A stretch of DNA of 64,000 nt from Pontibacillus salicampi (GTDB taxonomy: Bacteria; Bacillota; Bacilli; Bacillales; BH030062): contig NZ_JBHLTP010000011.1 in the NCBI RefSeq assembly GCF_042434395.1, positions 62,001-126,000 of the forward strand, given 5' to 3'. The notes below the pieces were generated by a model. It was not told where the DNA came from. It was given only the letters and a program-made list of their open reading frames with translations, and searched no databases. A program made the translations under genes and the position numbers. The number at the start of each line of letters is the position of its first letter. The first letter of the stretch is position 1. Shown piece by piece: positions 17,060-26,432 of the stretch.

Positions 17060-18448
17060 GTGAAAAAAACTATTCTGTTTCTACTCATCGGTATGATAGG
17101 CAGCTTTATTATTTCCTCTCCCTCTTCTTTGGCTGCAAATGAATTGAACACGTATGAAAGAGTAAATGGAACAGATCGATACAAAACAGCTATCGCAATA
17201 TCTAAACAAGGCTGGCCTAATGGGCTTACTAATCAGGACAACTCTGTTATCTTAGCAAGGAGCGACAATCCAGCGGACGCCCTTGCATCTGCCAGTCTCT
17301 CAGGCGTTAAGGACGCGCCTATTTTATTAACCTCAACCTCAAATCTTCCCTCCTCGGTACAAGAGGAAATGAAAAGACTAAACGCGAAAAAAGTGTATGT
17401 GTTAGGAGGACCAAATGCCATTAGCCAAAGTGTTATCAATCAGTTGGAAAAAATGGGATTGACCACAACTCGTGTTGCTGGAGATGATCGATTTGAAACG
17501 GCTAAAGCAATCCATAAAGCAAGTGGTCTTAAAAACAGCACAAAGGCAATTGTGGCTAATGGATTTACTATCGCAGACGCTCTATCGGCATCTAGTCATT
17601 CTGCAATAGAAGAAACACCTATATACCTAACGAGGAATAACAGACTTCCTTCCTCATTATCTTCATCTGTCCAAGATGTTACTATTTATGGAGGTCCTGG
17701 AGTTATTAGTAATGAGCTGCAAAATCAAATGGAACAATCTGGAATTGACACCACTCGACTATCTGGAAATGACCGCTTTGAAACGAATATAGACGCAGCA
17801 AAGCATCTCTCTTCCACAGCTAATAAGATGTTATTCGTAAGAGGTATTTCTACGAATAGTAATACGGAAGATTACCCAGACGCTGTCGCAGCCTCCGGTT
17901 TGGCAAATCGCTTAAAAGCCCAAGTCATACTAGTACATCCTAGCAAGGATATGAAAGCAACTGAACATTACATATCCAACAAAGAGATATCTGGGTTCGT
18001 ACTCGGAGGGGAGAATGCTCTACCTGAACGAGCATTGACCAATATGTATTTGTTGAAGAAAAATGGTTCTATTAGTCAAGAAGCAAAACAGGTGTTGGAG
18101 TTAACCAACAAAGAACGTACAAAAAGAGGACTTTCAAAACTGGACATCGATCCATACCTTACCCAGGTTGCACAAGAAAAATCAACCGATATGAAGCGTA
18201 ACAAATACTTTAAGCATACAAGTCCAACGTATGGAACACCATTTGAAATGATCCAATCATTTGGAATTAACACTAGCGCTTCAGCAGAGAATATTGGGTT
18301 AGGATATCCAAGCCCAGAAGACATGGTAAACGGTTGGATGAATAGTGAAGGCCATCGCAGGAATATCCTTAATGAGAATTACACCCATATTGGGATTGGT
18401 TACTTAGATCCTGGCCACTATTGGACACAAATGTTTATCCAAAAATAA
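17060..18448 (+). CDS. Secreted protein: three cell-wall-binding (CWB2) repeats plus CAP/SCP domain
   Basis: The 462-residue protein has a signal peptide (residues 1-26, cleavage near SLA/AN). Three CWB2 repeats follow, recognisable from RVNGTDRYKTAIAIS, RVAGDDRFETAKAI and RLSGNDRFETNIDA, and from the paired VYVLGGPNAIS, VTIYGGPGVIS and GFVLGGENALP. CWB2 modules anchor proteins to cell-wall polymers. From about residue 340 a CAP domain carries the usual His/Glu set: FKHTSPTYG, AENIGLGY, EGHRRNIL and the end YWTQMFIQK. It starts at GTG with AAGGTGG upstream. The role is probably cell-surface or spore-associated. Its CAP domain is closely related to that of the lipoprotein at 19625. Confidence 0.88.
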   Translation: MKKTILFLLIGMIGSFIISSPSSLAANELNTYERVNGTDRYKTAIAISKQGWPNGLTNQDNSVILARSDNPADALASASLSGVKDAPILLTSTSNLPSSVQEEMKRLNAKKVYVLGGPNAISQSVINQLEKMGLTTTRVAGDDRFETAKAIHKASGLKNSTKAIVANGFTIADALSASSHSAIEETPIYLTRNNRLPSSLSSSVQDVTIYGGPGVISNELQNQMEQSGIDTTRLSGNDRFETNIDAAKHLSSTANKMLFVRGISTNSNTEDYPDAVAASGLANRLKAQVILVHPSKDMKATEHYISNKEISGFVLGGENALPERALTNMYLLKKNGSISQEAKQVLELTNKERTKRGLSKLDIDPYLTQVAQEKSTDMKRNKYFKHTSPTYGTPFEMIQSFGINTSASAENIGLGYPSPEDMVNGWMNSEGHRRNILNENYTHIGIGYLDPGHYWTQMFIQK

Positions 18449-18475
18449 CTTTACAAGTACCAACACTAAACATGG

Positions 18476-18508
18476 AAAAGCGCTATGTTCTGACACATAG
18501 CGCTTTTT
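18476..18508. terminator. Terminator between convergent genes
   Basis: A perfect 13-bp stem (AAAAGCGCTATGT / ACATAGCGCTTTT) with a 4-nt loop, A run before and T run after. It serves the CWB2-CAP gene and possibly ypcP. Confidence 0.9.
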
Positions 18509-18509
18509 A

Positions 18510-19379
18510 TTAACTAATCATATCATGTAATTTTCCAAGTTCTACTTCCTTAAATTTCTCCATCATTAATGCTCTGTCAATGGTTAGTAACGCTTCGTCT
18601 AAGCCACATGTAACATCTGCTTCACAATATATTCTTGCCAATTGGTGAGAAAGACGTAAATTTTCCATATCCCGTTCAATTTTTTCTCGCTGGCTTTTCG
18701 TTACATTATCCAGATTATCTAGTAACCCTTCAATTGTACCGTGGGCTTGTAACAGCTTTAATGCTGTTTTTTCTCCAATCCCCTTTACTCCAGGATAATT
18801 ATCACTGCTGTCCCCCATCAATGCTTTTAAATCAATCATCTGCTCCGGGGTAATACCTTTTTCTTCCGTGAATGTCTCTGCCGTGTATTCAGCATAATTC
18901 CCATAGCCCTTTTTCAATAATACAACCGAAACATTTTCCGTTAACAGTTGAAGTATATCCTGATCTCCCGTCAGTATTACTACCTCTGCATCTTCGCGTA
19001 AATTAGATGTCAGTGTGCCGATACAATCGTCTGCCTCGTATCCTTTTAAGCCTACATTTGGAATATTCAAAGAAGAGGTTACTTCTTTAACCAAGTCAAA
19101 TTGAGGTATTAATTCCGTAGGGGGAGCATCGCGGTTTGCTTTGTAATCAGGAAACATTTCCGTACGGAACGTCGAGCTCCCCATATCCCAACAGCAAATC
19201 ACATGACTTGGTTGATAATGATTCATGGCAGTAAATAAGTGCCTGACAAATCCATGAACAGCGTTTGTTGGTACCCCTTTACTATTTATTCGAAAATAAC
19301 CACTCATTGCCGTTGAGAAATAAGCACGAAACAATAACGCCATTCCATCCACCAGCATGACTTTATTTTTATCCATCAT
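18510..19379 (-). CDS. ypcP: 5'-3' exonuclease (YpcP type)
   Basis: The 289-residue protein is the free-standing version of the DNA polymerase I 5' nuclease. It has MLVDGMALLFRAYF with the first catalytic Asp, FPDYKANRD, GYEADDCIGTL, LTGDQDILQL, and ALMGDSSDNYPGVKGIGEKTA with the helix-hairpin-helix. All metal-binding Asp residues are present. It removes RNA primers and flaps, sharing this task with Pol I and RNase HIII. GTG-ATG-ATG codons stand in a row after AAAGGAG; the first ATG (19379) is used, but the one at 19376 is equally possible. Confidence 0.9.
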   Translation of the reverse strand: MMDKNKVMLVDGMALLFRAYFSTAMSGYFRINSKGVPTNAVHGFVRHLFTAMNHYQPSHVICCWDMGSSTFRTEMFPDYKANRDAPPTELIPQFDLVKEVTSSLNIPNVGLKGYEADDCIGTLTSNLREDAEVVILTGDQDILQLLTENVSVVLLKKGYGNYAEYTAETFTEEKGITPEQMIDLKALMGDSSDNYPGVKGIGEKTALKLLQAHGTIEGLLDNLDNVTKSQREKIERDMENLRLSHQLARIYCEADVTCGLDEALLTIDRALMMEKFKEVELGKLHDMIS

Positions 19380-19580
19380 CACGACTCCTTTATCACTCTA
19401 CATGGATACTATTATAACAAAACGTCTGATTTAATACAGTCAAAGCTAATTGGAACATTTATGCAGGACGTTTCTGTTTTCACCCATTTATTTGTATTAA
19501 TGATTTGGTATGCTGACCTATAATTTCTCAATATGTATGATGGAGAAATACTGATATAAATACCAACTGGTCAGTTACTC

Positions 19581-19616
19581 AAAAAAAGTGATACACCTGC
19601 TTACGATGCATCACCT
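19581..19616 (-). terminator. Terminator after the CAP lipoprotein
   Basis: On the minus strand GTGATGCA pairs with TGTATCAC (one G-U) and is followed by seven T residues. Confidence 0.75.
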
Positions 19617-19624
19617 TGAGCTTT

Positions 19625-20458
19625 TTATTTTTGAATAAACATTTGTGTCCAGTATATTCCCATATCTCCACCGCGTTCTACACCAATTCCAATATGGGTT
19701 ACTTTATTGTTTAAAATGTTTTTGCGGTGTCCTGCGCTATTCATCCAGCCCTTTACAACTTTCTCAGGAGTCTTCTGCCCTGCTGCAATATTTTCTGCTG
19801 CCGTTTTATATTCAATTCCGAAGTTATCCATCATCTCGAATGGGCTGCCATAGGTTGGTGAATTGTGCGAGAAGTACCCGTTGTTTACCATATCTTCTGA
19901 TTTCTTTTGAGCAACGTTTGTTAATTCATCAAACGCTTTTACTTTTGGCAAACCTTTTTTCTCGCGTTCCTTGTTTGTTAAATCCACAACCTGCTGTTTA
20001 AAGTTCTTATTCTCACTAGTTTCCTCGGGAGCTTTACCATCACTAGATGGTGCTTCTCCTCTTTCAGCTTGAGGCTGTTGCTGCTCATTTCCACCTTGTT
20101 GCTGCTGTTGCTGTTGCCCGTTGTTTCCATTTCTTGTACCCGGTGCTTGTTGACCGTTTTCAAACTGCTTTGGATTTATACCAAATTCCTCAGGGTTCAC
20201 ATTATACTCTTGAACATCTCCCCCAGGAATGGTATATTTACGAACCTTTCCTTGAACGTCGAAACGGTTCATATATTTACCATCGCCGTTTTGTACATTT
20301 TCATAATTATTTCCTCCTGGTTCAAAGGAAAGACGCTCTGCATTACGATTTGCGTAATTATTTAAATTATCTGCCGCTTGCTCATCATTTGTTCCACAAG
20401 CTGAAAGCAAACTAACAGAGAGAATTGCTGATAAGGATAGGGCCATATATTTTTTCAT
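19625..20458 (-). CDS. CAP/SCP-domain lipoprotein (YkwD-like)
   Basis: The 277-residue product has a lipoprotein signal (MKKYMALSLSAILSVSLLSAC), with Cys21 as the lipidation site. Residues 30-155 form a polar linker with a Gln-rich tract and Asn/Gly/Pro-rich stretches. The C-terminal 120 residues are a CAP domain with FSHNSPTYG, AENIAAGQ, AGHRKNIL and THIGIGVERG, ending YWTQMFIQK. The ATG at 20458 follows GGAGGAAA. Family members in Bacillaceae are often linked with sporulation or germination; here that is only an inference. Same domain as in the CWB2 protein 1.2 kb away. Confidence 0.87.
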   Translation of the reverse strand: MKKYMALSLSAILSVSLLSACGTNDEQAADNLNNYANRNAERLSFEPGGNNYENVQNGDGKYMNRFDVQGKVRKYTIPGGDVQEYNVNPEEFGINPKQFENGQQAPGTRNGNNGQQQQQQQGGNEQQQPQAERGEAPSSDGKAPEETSENKNFKQQVVDLTNKEREKKGLPKVKAFDELTNVAQKKSEDMVNNGYFSHNSPTYGSPFEMMDNFGIEYKTAAENIAAGQKTPEKVVKGWMNSAGHRKNILNNKVTHIGIGVERGGDMGIYWTQMFIQK

Positions 20459-20587
20459 ACTATTTCCTCCATTCAATAGGGCTACTTTGTTTAGCCATTT
20501 GTAGTATGTGCTCTCCTGTAATTGATATGCTGTTCAATAAAAGGAAAACAAGGAAAGGCTCTATGAATGAAGGACTGTTTCGTTTTT

Positions 20588-21796
20588 TTACATATCTTTG
20601 AATACTTTATTTTTTTCAAAAAAACGAGTGATCGGGTATATCCCTACACTTTGGATGACCAGCGACAATAGTACAACTGCAAATGTAATGGCCAACAGCC
20701 TTTGTTCCTGTGTACCTAGCTGAGATTCAAGGCTTAACAAAAGAGCAATAGACATAGTACCTTTAATACCCGCCCAATTAATGATAAAGATATCCTTCCA
20801 TGAGGATTGGTTACGCCATTTTGGTACTAGTGGTATTAGTACACTTATTACAAGAAAACGTACTAATAATGTTGCAGCAAATAATATAAAAGCGACCTGC
20901 CATGATGCTATCGTTAAATAGCTTGTTGCCTTTATACCAATAAGCAGAAAAACTAAGGACAAAATGGACGGCTCTACAATGTCCCAAAACCCCGCTAGCG
21001 ATTCTCTGAAATGGTCCTCCTTATTGGTATGTTCAAACTCATACGACAGCATTATACCAGCAGCGACGGTTGCTAATACTCCTGAGACATGTAAATGCTC
21101 TGCAATAAAAAACGTCCCGTAGGTAAGAATTATACTTAACATTACCTGGTATTGTTTATGATGAGTCACATGGACAGCCTTACTGACTGCCCACCCTAAA
21201 CTAACGCCAATAACAATCCCACCGAGTGATACCGTTATAAATTCGTTCATAAAACGAAAGATAGAAAACGGGGTGTTAGAGATATACATACTTGTGAATA
21301 CTGTAAATAAAACGATGCTGGTCCCATCGTTTATCATCGATTCCCCTTCCACCACATCCGCTATTCGAGGGTTACTTCCTGATTGCTTTAGTATAGAAGT
21401 AACAGAGACCGGATCTGTCGGGGTTAGCATACTAGCCATTAAAAGTGCACCTACAATAGAAACAGGAAAAAGCAACTCACATACAAGGTAAATACTTATG
21501 CCCAAAAGAATAGTGGTCAGCAATAAACCGACGGTACTCATAAGTCCTATTAGCACCGCATTTTCTTTGAGGGCTTTTGTAGGGAATCGATAGGCCGAAA
21601 TAAACAATAATGCAGGCAAGAAAATTTCGTAGATTATTTCCTTTGTAACCATCACGTCATCAAAAAACGGGACAAAGGAACAACCTATCCCTATAAGAAC
21701 GAGAATGACAGGAACGGGAACATTCTGCTTCTTTTTGTCTAATGTAAATATTAAATATCCTACAAAGAGCAGGATGACGAAGTGATAAGCCTGCAC
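20588..21796 (-). CDS. CPA1-family monovalent cation/proton antiporter (NhaP-like)
   Basis: The 402-residue integral membrane protein has 12 or so helices and no long cytoplasmic tail. Helix 5 carries the ion-binding TPTDPVSV, followed by VEGESMINDGTSIVLF with the conserved ND pair of CPA1 exchangers. It probably exchanges sodium (or potassium) for protons for pH and salt balance. The start is a GTG at 21796 preceded by GGGGGTG. A small charge-rich C-terminus, FFEKNKVFKDM, ends the protein. Confidence 0.87.
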   Translation of the reverse strand: MQAYHFVILLFVGYLIFTLDKKKQNVPVPVILVLIGIGCSFVPFFDDVMVTKEIIYEIFLPALLFISAYRFPTKALKENAVLIGLMSTVGLLLTTILLGISIYLVCELLFPVSIVGALLMASMLTPTDPVSVTSILKQSGSNPRIADVVEGESMINDGTSIVLFTVFTSMYISNTPFSIFRFMNEFITVSLGGIVIGVSLGWAVSKAVHVTHHKQYQVMLSIILTYGTFFIAEHLHVSGVLATVAAGIMLSYEFEHTNKEDHFRESLAGFWDIVEPSILSLVFLLIGIKATSYLTIASWQVAFILFAATLLVRFLVISVLIPLVPKWRNQSSWKDIFIINWAGIKGTMSIALLLSLESQLGTQEQRLLAITFAVVLLSLVIQSVGIYPITRFFEKNKVFKDM

Positions 21797-21868
21797 CTCT
21801 ACACCCCCATTTCTTCATTAATCCTTTATATCCTAGTATGGAATATTCATCACTCCATCCATACTGTC

Positions 21869-21896
21869 AAAAACCCTTCGCTTTGGAAGGGTTTCT
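21869..21896 (-). terminator. Terminator after the amidase gene
   Basis: A 9-bp stem (AAACCCTTC / GAAGGGTTT) followed on the minus strand by TTTTTG. It separates the amidase from the antiporter gene downstream. Confidence 0.75.
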
Positions 21897-21903
21897 GTTT
21901 ATC

Positions 21904-23325
21904 CTATACGGTAATATCTTCATACCGATTAATCCATGGCTTTTTCGTTTCTAGTTGTCTTGCCAATTGCAGTAAAGTGTCCTCTTCTCCAAGTCTTCCT
22001 GTGAAATGTACACCTATTGGAAGCCCTTGTTTATTCCAATAAAGAGGTACACTCATAGCAGGTTGTCCTGTAGCATTAGCCATTTGCGTAAAGCTTACAT
22101 AATTCATCATCGTATCCAGCATATCCAGCTTAGCATTAGTTTGATGGTCAAATGAACCTATTTCTGCCGGTAGACCATTTAAAGTAGGGGTTACAAGCAC
22201 ATCATACTTGTCATGAAATGCATGCATCTTCTTAGCCGTCATGTTTAACCGAACTCTAGCTTCCTCATACTCACTAGCAGAGTACCGCTCCCCCTGCTTA
22301 AAAACATCATAGGAAACAGGCTCCAAATTACTTTGTAACGGAGTTCTATTTGTAAGCTGTGCCAAATGTTTAATAATAACAGAGCCACTTGCGATCCAAA
22401 CGGTAATAAAATCCTTGGCAAACTGCTCGAAATCAAATACTGGAGTGTCTTCTTCGACTCTATGCCCCAGCTCTTCTAACAGCTGCTTCGTTTCGGCTAA
22501 CGCCTTCCGATTGTCCTCCGTAATACTAACCTGGTTGTTCCAGTTAGGCGCAACCGCTATGGTTAGCTTCCTGGGCTGCTTGTACATTTCATTTATATAT
22601 AAAATGTCTTCTGTAAAGGAGGGATATCCTTCATAATTACCTTTCCCTTTCACAACATCCAATAATGCTGCACTATCTCTAACAGAGCGAGTGAGGGCAT
22701 GAGTAACCCCGAAATCGTTCATGTATGTACCATAAGGATTTCTTCCTCTAGAAGGCTTTAACCCAAAAAGACCACAGCATGAAGCGGGAATACGAATGGA
22801 TCCTCCGCCATCACTGCCATGTGCGAAAGGTATCATTCCAGCAGCTACGGCAGCAGCAGCACCGCCACTAGATCCTCCTGCTGAACGCGTAGTATCCCAT
22901 GGGTTTCGAGCTGGACCGAGAAAATCAGGATCGGTTGTTGGCAAAAAACCAAATTCGGGCGTATTCGTTTTCCCTAGGAAAACTAATCCAGCTTGTTTAT
23001 AGCGTTTAACATACTCATCATCTTCAGGAGCTACATAGCCTTCAAGCATTCTGGACCCTGATGTAACAGGATGACCTTTTACCGAATGTAAGTCCTTCAT
23101 AAGAAACGGAAGTCCGCTTAATATACCTTTATTAAGATCCACCGTTTCAGCAGACTCTATCCCTTCTGCAAACATCGTATGAACTACTGCATTCAGTGTT
23201 GGATTTTTAGCTTGTATTTGATCTATGTAGTACTGAGTCAAATCCAATGAAGAAATACGCTCTTCTTTAAGAAGTGATTTTTGCTCTAGAGCGTCGGTTC
23301 CCTTTAATATTTCAGATAAATCCAT
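21904..23325 (-). CDS. Amidase-signature family hydrolase
   Basis: The 473-residue enzyme shows the amidase Ser-cisSer-Lys triad: Lys in GLPFLMKDL, cis-Ser in TRSAGGSSGGAAAAVAAG, and the nucleophile in the GSDGGGSIRIPASCCGL segment. The general pattern is close to 6-aminohexanoate-cyclic-dimer hydrolase (NylA) and aryl-amidase relatives rather than GatA, and no gatB or gatC is near. Substrate unknown. The ATG at 23325 has AAGGGATGG upstream; the alternative at 23352 adds nine residues. Confidence 0.87.
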   Translation of the reverse strand: MDLSEILKGTDALEQKSLLKEERISSLDLTQYYIDQIQAKNPTLNAVVHTMFAEGIESAETVDLNKGILSGLPFLMKDLHSVKGHPVTSGSRMLEGYVAPEDDEYVKRYKQAGLVFLGKTNTPEFGFLPTTDPDFLGPARNPWDTTRSAGGSSGGAAAAVAAGMIPFAHGSDGGGSIRIPASCCGLFGLKPSRGRNPYGTYMNDFGVTHALTRSVRDSAALLDVVKGKGNYEGYPSFTEDILYINEMYKQPRKLTIAVAPNWNNQVSITEDNRKALAETKQLLEELGHRVEEDTPVFDFEQFAKDFITVWIASGSVIIKHLAQLTNRTPLQSNLEPVSYDVFKQGERYSASEYEEARVRLNMTAKKMHAFHDKYDVLVTPTLNGLPAEIGSFDHQTNAKLDMLDTMMNYVSFTQMANATGQPAMSVPLYWNKQGLPIGVHFTGRLGEEDTLLQLARQLETKKPWINRYEDITV

Positions 23326-23458
23326 ATTAAATCCATCCCTTCCAATGTTCATTAATATTAGTATCTTATGTCACGCTACATAAGTAAACCAATTGCTTTT
23401 ACGGTACAGTGTAAAATTACTTTCTTGTGGTTAAGCTAGTTTCAGGAGGTGTATTACG

Positions 23459-23614
23459 ATGGCACAAGATGTATTATGTGAAGTGAACAACTGCGTTCAT
23501 AATATGGATGGACAAAAATGTGGTGCAGATCAAATCTTTGTTGTGAGTCATACTGGAAAGCAGGCGGACTCTCAAGAAGAAACAGACTGTAAGACATTTA
23601 AGCCCCTCCACTAA
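23459..23614 (+). CDS. Small DUF1540-type Cys protein
   Basis: This 51-residue gene, found by direct reading, starts after CAGGAGGTG. The product has four cysteines (Cys7, Cys12, Cys21, Cys44) in the DUF1540 pattern DVLCEVNNC...KCGADQIFVVS...ETDCKTF. These four residues probably bind one metal ion. Members are short, often duplicated, and common in spore-forming Firmicutes; the role is unknown. It ends ahead of a clear terminator, so it is a stand-alone gene. Confidence 0.88.
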   Translation: MAQDVLCEVNNCVHNMDGQKCGADQIFVVSHTGKQADSQEETDCKTFKPLH

Positions 23615-23630
23615 AAAGGTAGTACGCTCC

Positions 23631-23666
23631 AAGCTTGCATCGTTGCTCTAAGGTGCAAGCTTTTTA
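23631..23666 (+). terminator. Intrinsic terminator after the DUF1540 gene
   Basis: A 9-bp stem (AAGCTTGCA / TGCAAGCTT) with a 14-nt loop and T run. Confidence 0.8.
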
Positions 23667-23891
23667 TCATTCTTCTACCTTTAATGTTAGTTAATGCAAG
23701 AAATAGAAATATAACAAACCCCTCTCTAACAAAACAGTCCTTCACAAAATCCCCATTCTATAGATCACCTTACTTCTTGGGCTTTAACAGAGCCTAAAGA
23801 AAAAATTAGCAACTACTTCTTTTGATATTCAAGAGATGTACAACAGATACTAACACCCAAAAGGTATTGTACAGAAAGTAGGCAGTGGCAA

Positions 23892-24587
23892 ATGCTACCC
23901 ATTTTATCTAGTCTCATTCTAACCTTCTTCTCTGTTTGGTCTCCTTCCAATCAAGGTATAGAAGTCGATAAACGCATCATAGAGGAGAAAGGTGACTATT
24001 ACAACATATCCGTTGAATATCCTTTATTTAAAGATAATCGATATGGAAGTTATTTAGAAACGATTAATAATGTTTTTGAACAGCAAGCACAAGAAAAATT
24101 TCATGGCAGTAAGGAGCATGCGGAGGTATATCAGTATTTAGCCAAAAAAAGAGAAGTACCATTAGAGTACTCCTCCTCCTTTACAGTACCGCTAAATCAA
24201 AACGGACTTCTCAGCGTTTTGTATAAACACTATGAGTTTTCCAATGGTCCAAAGGATTTCTCTTATCCTTACGCTAAAACGTTTGATTTACAAAGTGAAA
24301 AAGAATTAGCATTGTTCGACCTCTTTCAAGAGCATACACATTATAAAGATTTTCTTTTCAAAAAGATAACGAAAGAGCTCCAAAAGTACACCAATAATGC
24401 AGACTTTAAGTCCCTTGGGGAAAGACCGAAGTATTACTTGAAACCATCTTGTCTTGTTATCTTTGCTTTACCAGGAGAGTATTTACCAATAAATCATGAA
24501 ATTCCCTACATTGAAATTGGCTATGAGGAACTAAGACCGTATTTAAAGAAAGAATATAAGAAACTTCTGCTTCAGCACCACTATTAG
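23892..24587 (+). CDS. Exported DUF4163/DUF3298-type protein
   Basis: The 231-residue protein has a hydrophobic N-terminus (residues 1-17) followed by a Pro/Ser turn, consistent with a signal peptide. The rest matches the tandem DUF4163 (VEYPLFKDNRYGSYLETIN) and DUF3298 (KTFDLQSEKELALFDLFQE) plan found in the extracellular halves of PdaC and the anti-sigma factor RsiV, both of which bind peptidoglycan or lysozyme. No catalytic domain or transmembrane anchor is attached. The Shine-Dalgarno site is weak, so the start is uncertain. Confidence 0.65.
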   Translation: MLPILSSLILTFFSVWSPSNQGIEVDKRIIEEKGDYYNISVEYPLFKDNRYGSYLETINNVFEQQAQEKFHGSKEHAEVYQYLAKKREVPLEYSSSFTVPLNQNGLLSVLYKHYEFSNGPKDFSYPYAKTFDLQSEKELALFDLFQEHTHYKDFLFKKITKELQKYTNNADFKSLGERPKYYLKPSCLVIFALPGEYLPINHEIPYIEIGYEELRPYLKKEYKKLLLQHHY

Positions 24588-24739
24588 AAGCCACTAGCTA
24601 CCTTATGAATTAGCAGGAAAAATACATGTAATATGCTTGCTTTAGAAGGAATAAAGGCTCCATCAAAATGCTGGTAGACATGCGTACCGATTAAAAGCAA
24701 ATACAGTACAAATAATAACGCAGGTAGCGAGATGCGCAT
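24584..24739 (-). CDS. Small membrane protein (51 residues)
   Basis: A strong GGAGGGAG lies six bases before the ATG at 24739. The product has one sure transmembrane helix (residues 6-20) and a second, weaker hydrophobic stretch (residues 36-47). It overlaps the stop codon of the convergent exported-protein gene by four bases. No family is recognised. The longer in-frame extension to 24871 passes through the hydrolase terminator and is not credible. Confidence 0.5.
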   Translation of the reverse strand: MRISLPALLFVLYLLLIGTHVYQHFDGAFIPSKASILHVFFLLIHKVASGF

Positions 24740-24815
24740 CGTCTCCCTCCGCTTCTTGTCACTCTCTATATACACTCCTATGAAGATGAGAAAAGATTCA
24801 TTCCTCTTTTCCATA

Positions 24816-24853
24816 ACGAAGAGCCTGACATCATTGGGTGCCAGGCTCTTCGT
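24816..24853 (-). terminator. Probable terminator after the lipoprotein hydrolase
   Basis: A 12-bp perfect stem (ACGAAGAGCCTG / CAGGCTCTTCGT) with a 14-nt loop lies directly after the stop codon. The U tract is poor. Confidence 0.55.
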
Positions 24854-24857
24854 ATTA

Positions 24858-26156
24858 CTAATGGTCAACAAATTGCTGCTGTTCCAAAAATTCTAAAATC
24901 CCTTCCATCAATCCATCAGCTAATGGCAAGGCTGGGTCGTTATATGTTTTAACATTCTCCTCCCGATTGCGAGGAGCTTTTTTCAAAACATGATTCATCT
25001 CGTTAACAATAAGTAATTCACTATTGTCACTTGCCTCATGTAAAGCTTCTGCACTGGTGGCAGGTACCTGTAGGTCAGTCGTACCACCCACAGCTAATAT
25101 TGGTATATCTAGCTTTTTTATTTCTTCTTTTGGTTTATATGCCATCCAAGATGACATAAAGGATTGGATAGATGGACGAAAGACAGAAGCTAGCTCTGAA
25201 GGAACATCTTGAACGGTTTCCCCCTTTTTTAGACTTTCAACAAGTTGTTCAGCTTTATTCAGCATGTCATCAGATACTTGAGGCTCTAACTGGCTTAATA
25301 GTACTTCACCAATTGGTTCACTTGCTCCTGCAATAGAAATAAATACTTCTATGTTCTCCTCTTGTGCAGCCAGCATGCCAACTAATGACCCTTGGCTATG
25401 TCCAATCACGCCTACTTGCGTAAAGCGATCGTCCGCTTTTAATAATTCCAGCCAGTGAGTTGCATCCGCAGCAAACTGACCAAATGTCATTTCTTCCTCA
25501 GGTATGGAGGCATTGGCATTTTTACCAACTCCTCGCTTATCGTACCGCAGGCTGGCTATTCCCTGCTGTGCTAATTCCTTTGCTAATAGCTTTAAACTAT
25601 CGTTATTTCCTGCTAAGCTCGAATTTCCATTCCGATCGGTTGGTCCAGAGCCTGGAATAATTAACACAACAGGAAAGGTATCCTTATTTTCAGGAGTTGC
25701 AAGATTTCCATATAGAGGACCTTTTGTCGTTTCCACTTGTTCTTCTACACCAAATTCTTCTTTAGCTTGTGGTTTAGTACCTTTTGTTAAAGTAAACGGA
25801 AAGCTCTGACCTTGTTGAGTAAAAGTGCCGCTCCACTGTGACTCTTGCACTTTGCCTTCAAACCTTAGCATTTGCCCTTGGATATCCATAGTAAATGAAG
25901 CATGTTCTTCCTTTATTGTAATCGAGGAAAGTGGGTAACTGTCGATATTTTGCGATGGGATATGGATAGTGCCTGTGAGGTCTTCCTCCTGTTCTAATTC
26001 AACTTCAATTGGCAATGGACTTCCAGGTATCTCAATAGCCCCATTCCAATAGCCCGATATATCCTTTTCTAAACTGTTTGAATCATTCTCCAAAGCGTTA
26101 CAACCTCCTAACAATAAAAGCACGGCCACTATCATAACTCCTCCAACCTTGTACAC
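24858..26156 (-). CDS. Alpha/beta hydrolase lipoprotein with N-terminal beta domain
   Basis: The 432-residue protein has a lipobox (LLLLGGC, Cys19), then about 110 residues of beta-rich accessory domain (SGYWNGAIEIPGSPLPIEV, similar to regions found in many secreted hydrolases). The alpha/beta hydrolase domain has the oxyanion loop IIPGSGPTDRNGN, nucleophile elbow GHSQGS, Asp in GTTDLQVP and His in EMNHVLK. The complete triad suggests an active extracellular esterase or peptidase tethered to the membrane. It starts at a GTG after GGAGGAGGG; an ATG seven codons further on also has a GGAGGA site. Confidence 0.85.
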   Translation of the reverse strand: MYKVGGVMIVAVLLLLGGCNALENDSNSLEKDISGYWNGAIEIPGSPLPIEVELEQEEDLTGTIHIPSQNIDSYPLSSITIKEEHASFTMDIQGQMLRFEGKVQESQWSGTFTQQGQSFPFTLTKGTKPQAKEEFGVEEQVETTKGPLYGNLATPENKDTFPVVLIIPGSGPTDRNGNSSLAGNNDSLKLLAKELAQQGIASLRYDKRGVGKNANASIPEEEMTFGQFAADATHWLELLKADDRFTQVGVIGHSQGSLVGMLAAQEENIEVFISIAGASEPIGEVLLSQLEPQVSDDMLNKAEQLVESLKKGETVQDVPSELASVFRPSIQSFMSSWMAYKPKEEIKKLDIPILAVGGTTDLQVPATSAEALHEASDNSELLIVNEMNHVLKKAPRNREENVKTYNDPALPLADGLMEGILEFLEQQQFVDH

Positions 26157-26364
26157 ACATAACCCTCCTCCTTTACCTTTTCTCTATAAACGGATTTCTC
26201 CCTCTTTACGTTTCTACAATTTGCAAAAAAAGGAACATCCTTTCCAAGTATTCTCAGAATAGCGAGCTATGGTTGATGAGCTGTACCTTTCTTGCAGCTA
26301 TAGAGAGAGCGTAAAAATGCGAGCTCCTGCTAATCCATACGAAGAAACAGTCTTCCCTTTCATA

Positions 26365-26404
26365 CAAAAAAGCTTGCAGAGAAACCGGGGGTTTGCTGCA
26401 AGCT
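26365..26404 (-). terminator. Terminator after the SASP gene
   Basis: On the minus strand AGCTTGCAG pairs with CTGCAAGCT and is followed by six or seven T residues. Confidence 0.82.
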
Positions 26405-26432
26405 GATATACTTCACAACGTTCTGTTTGCAA

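Noticed and set aside
24740..24871. N-terminal extension of the small membrane protein to 24871
   Set aside because: It runs through the hydrolase terminator hairpin, while a good GGAGG site lies before the internal ATG at 24739.
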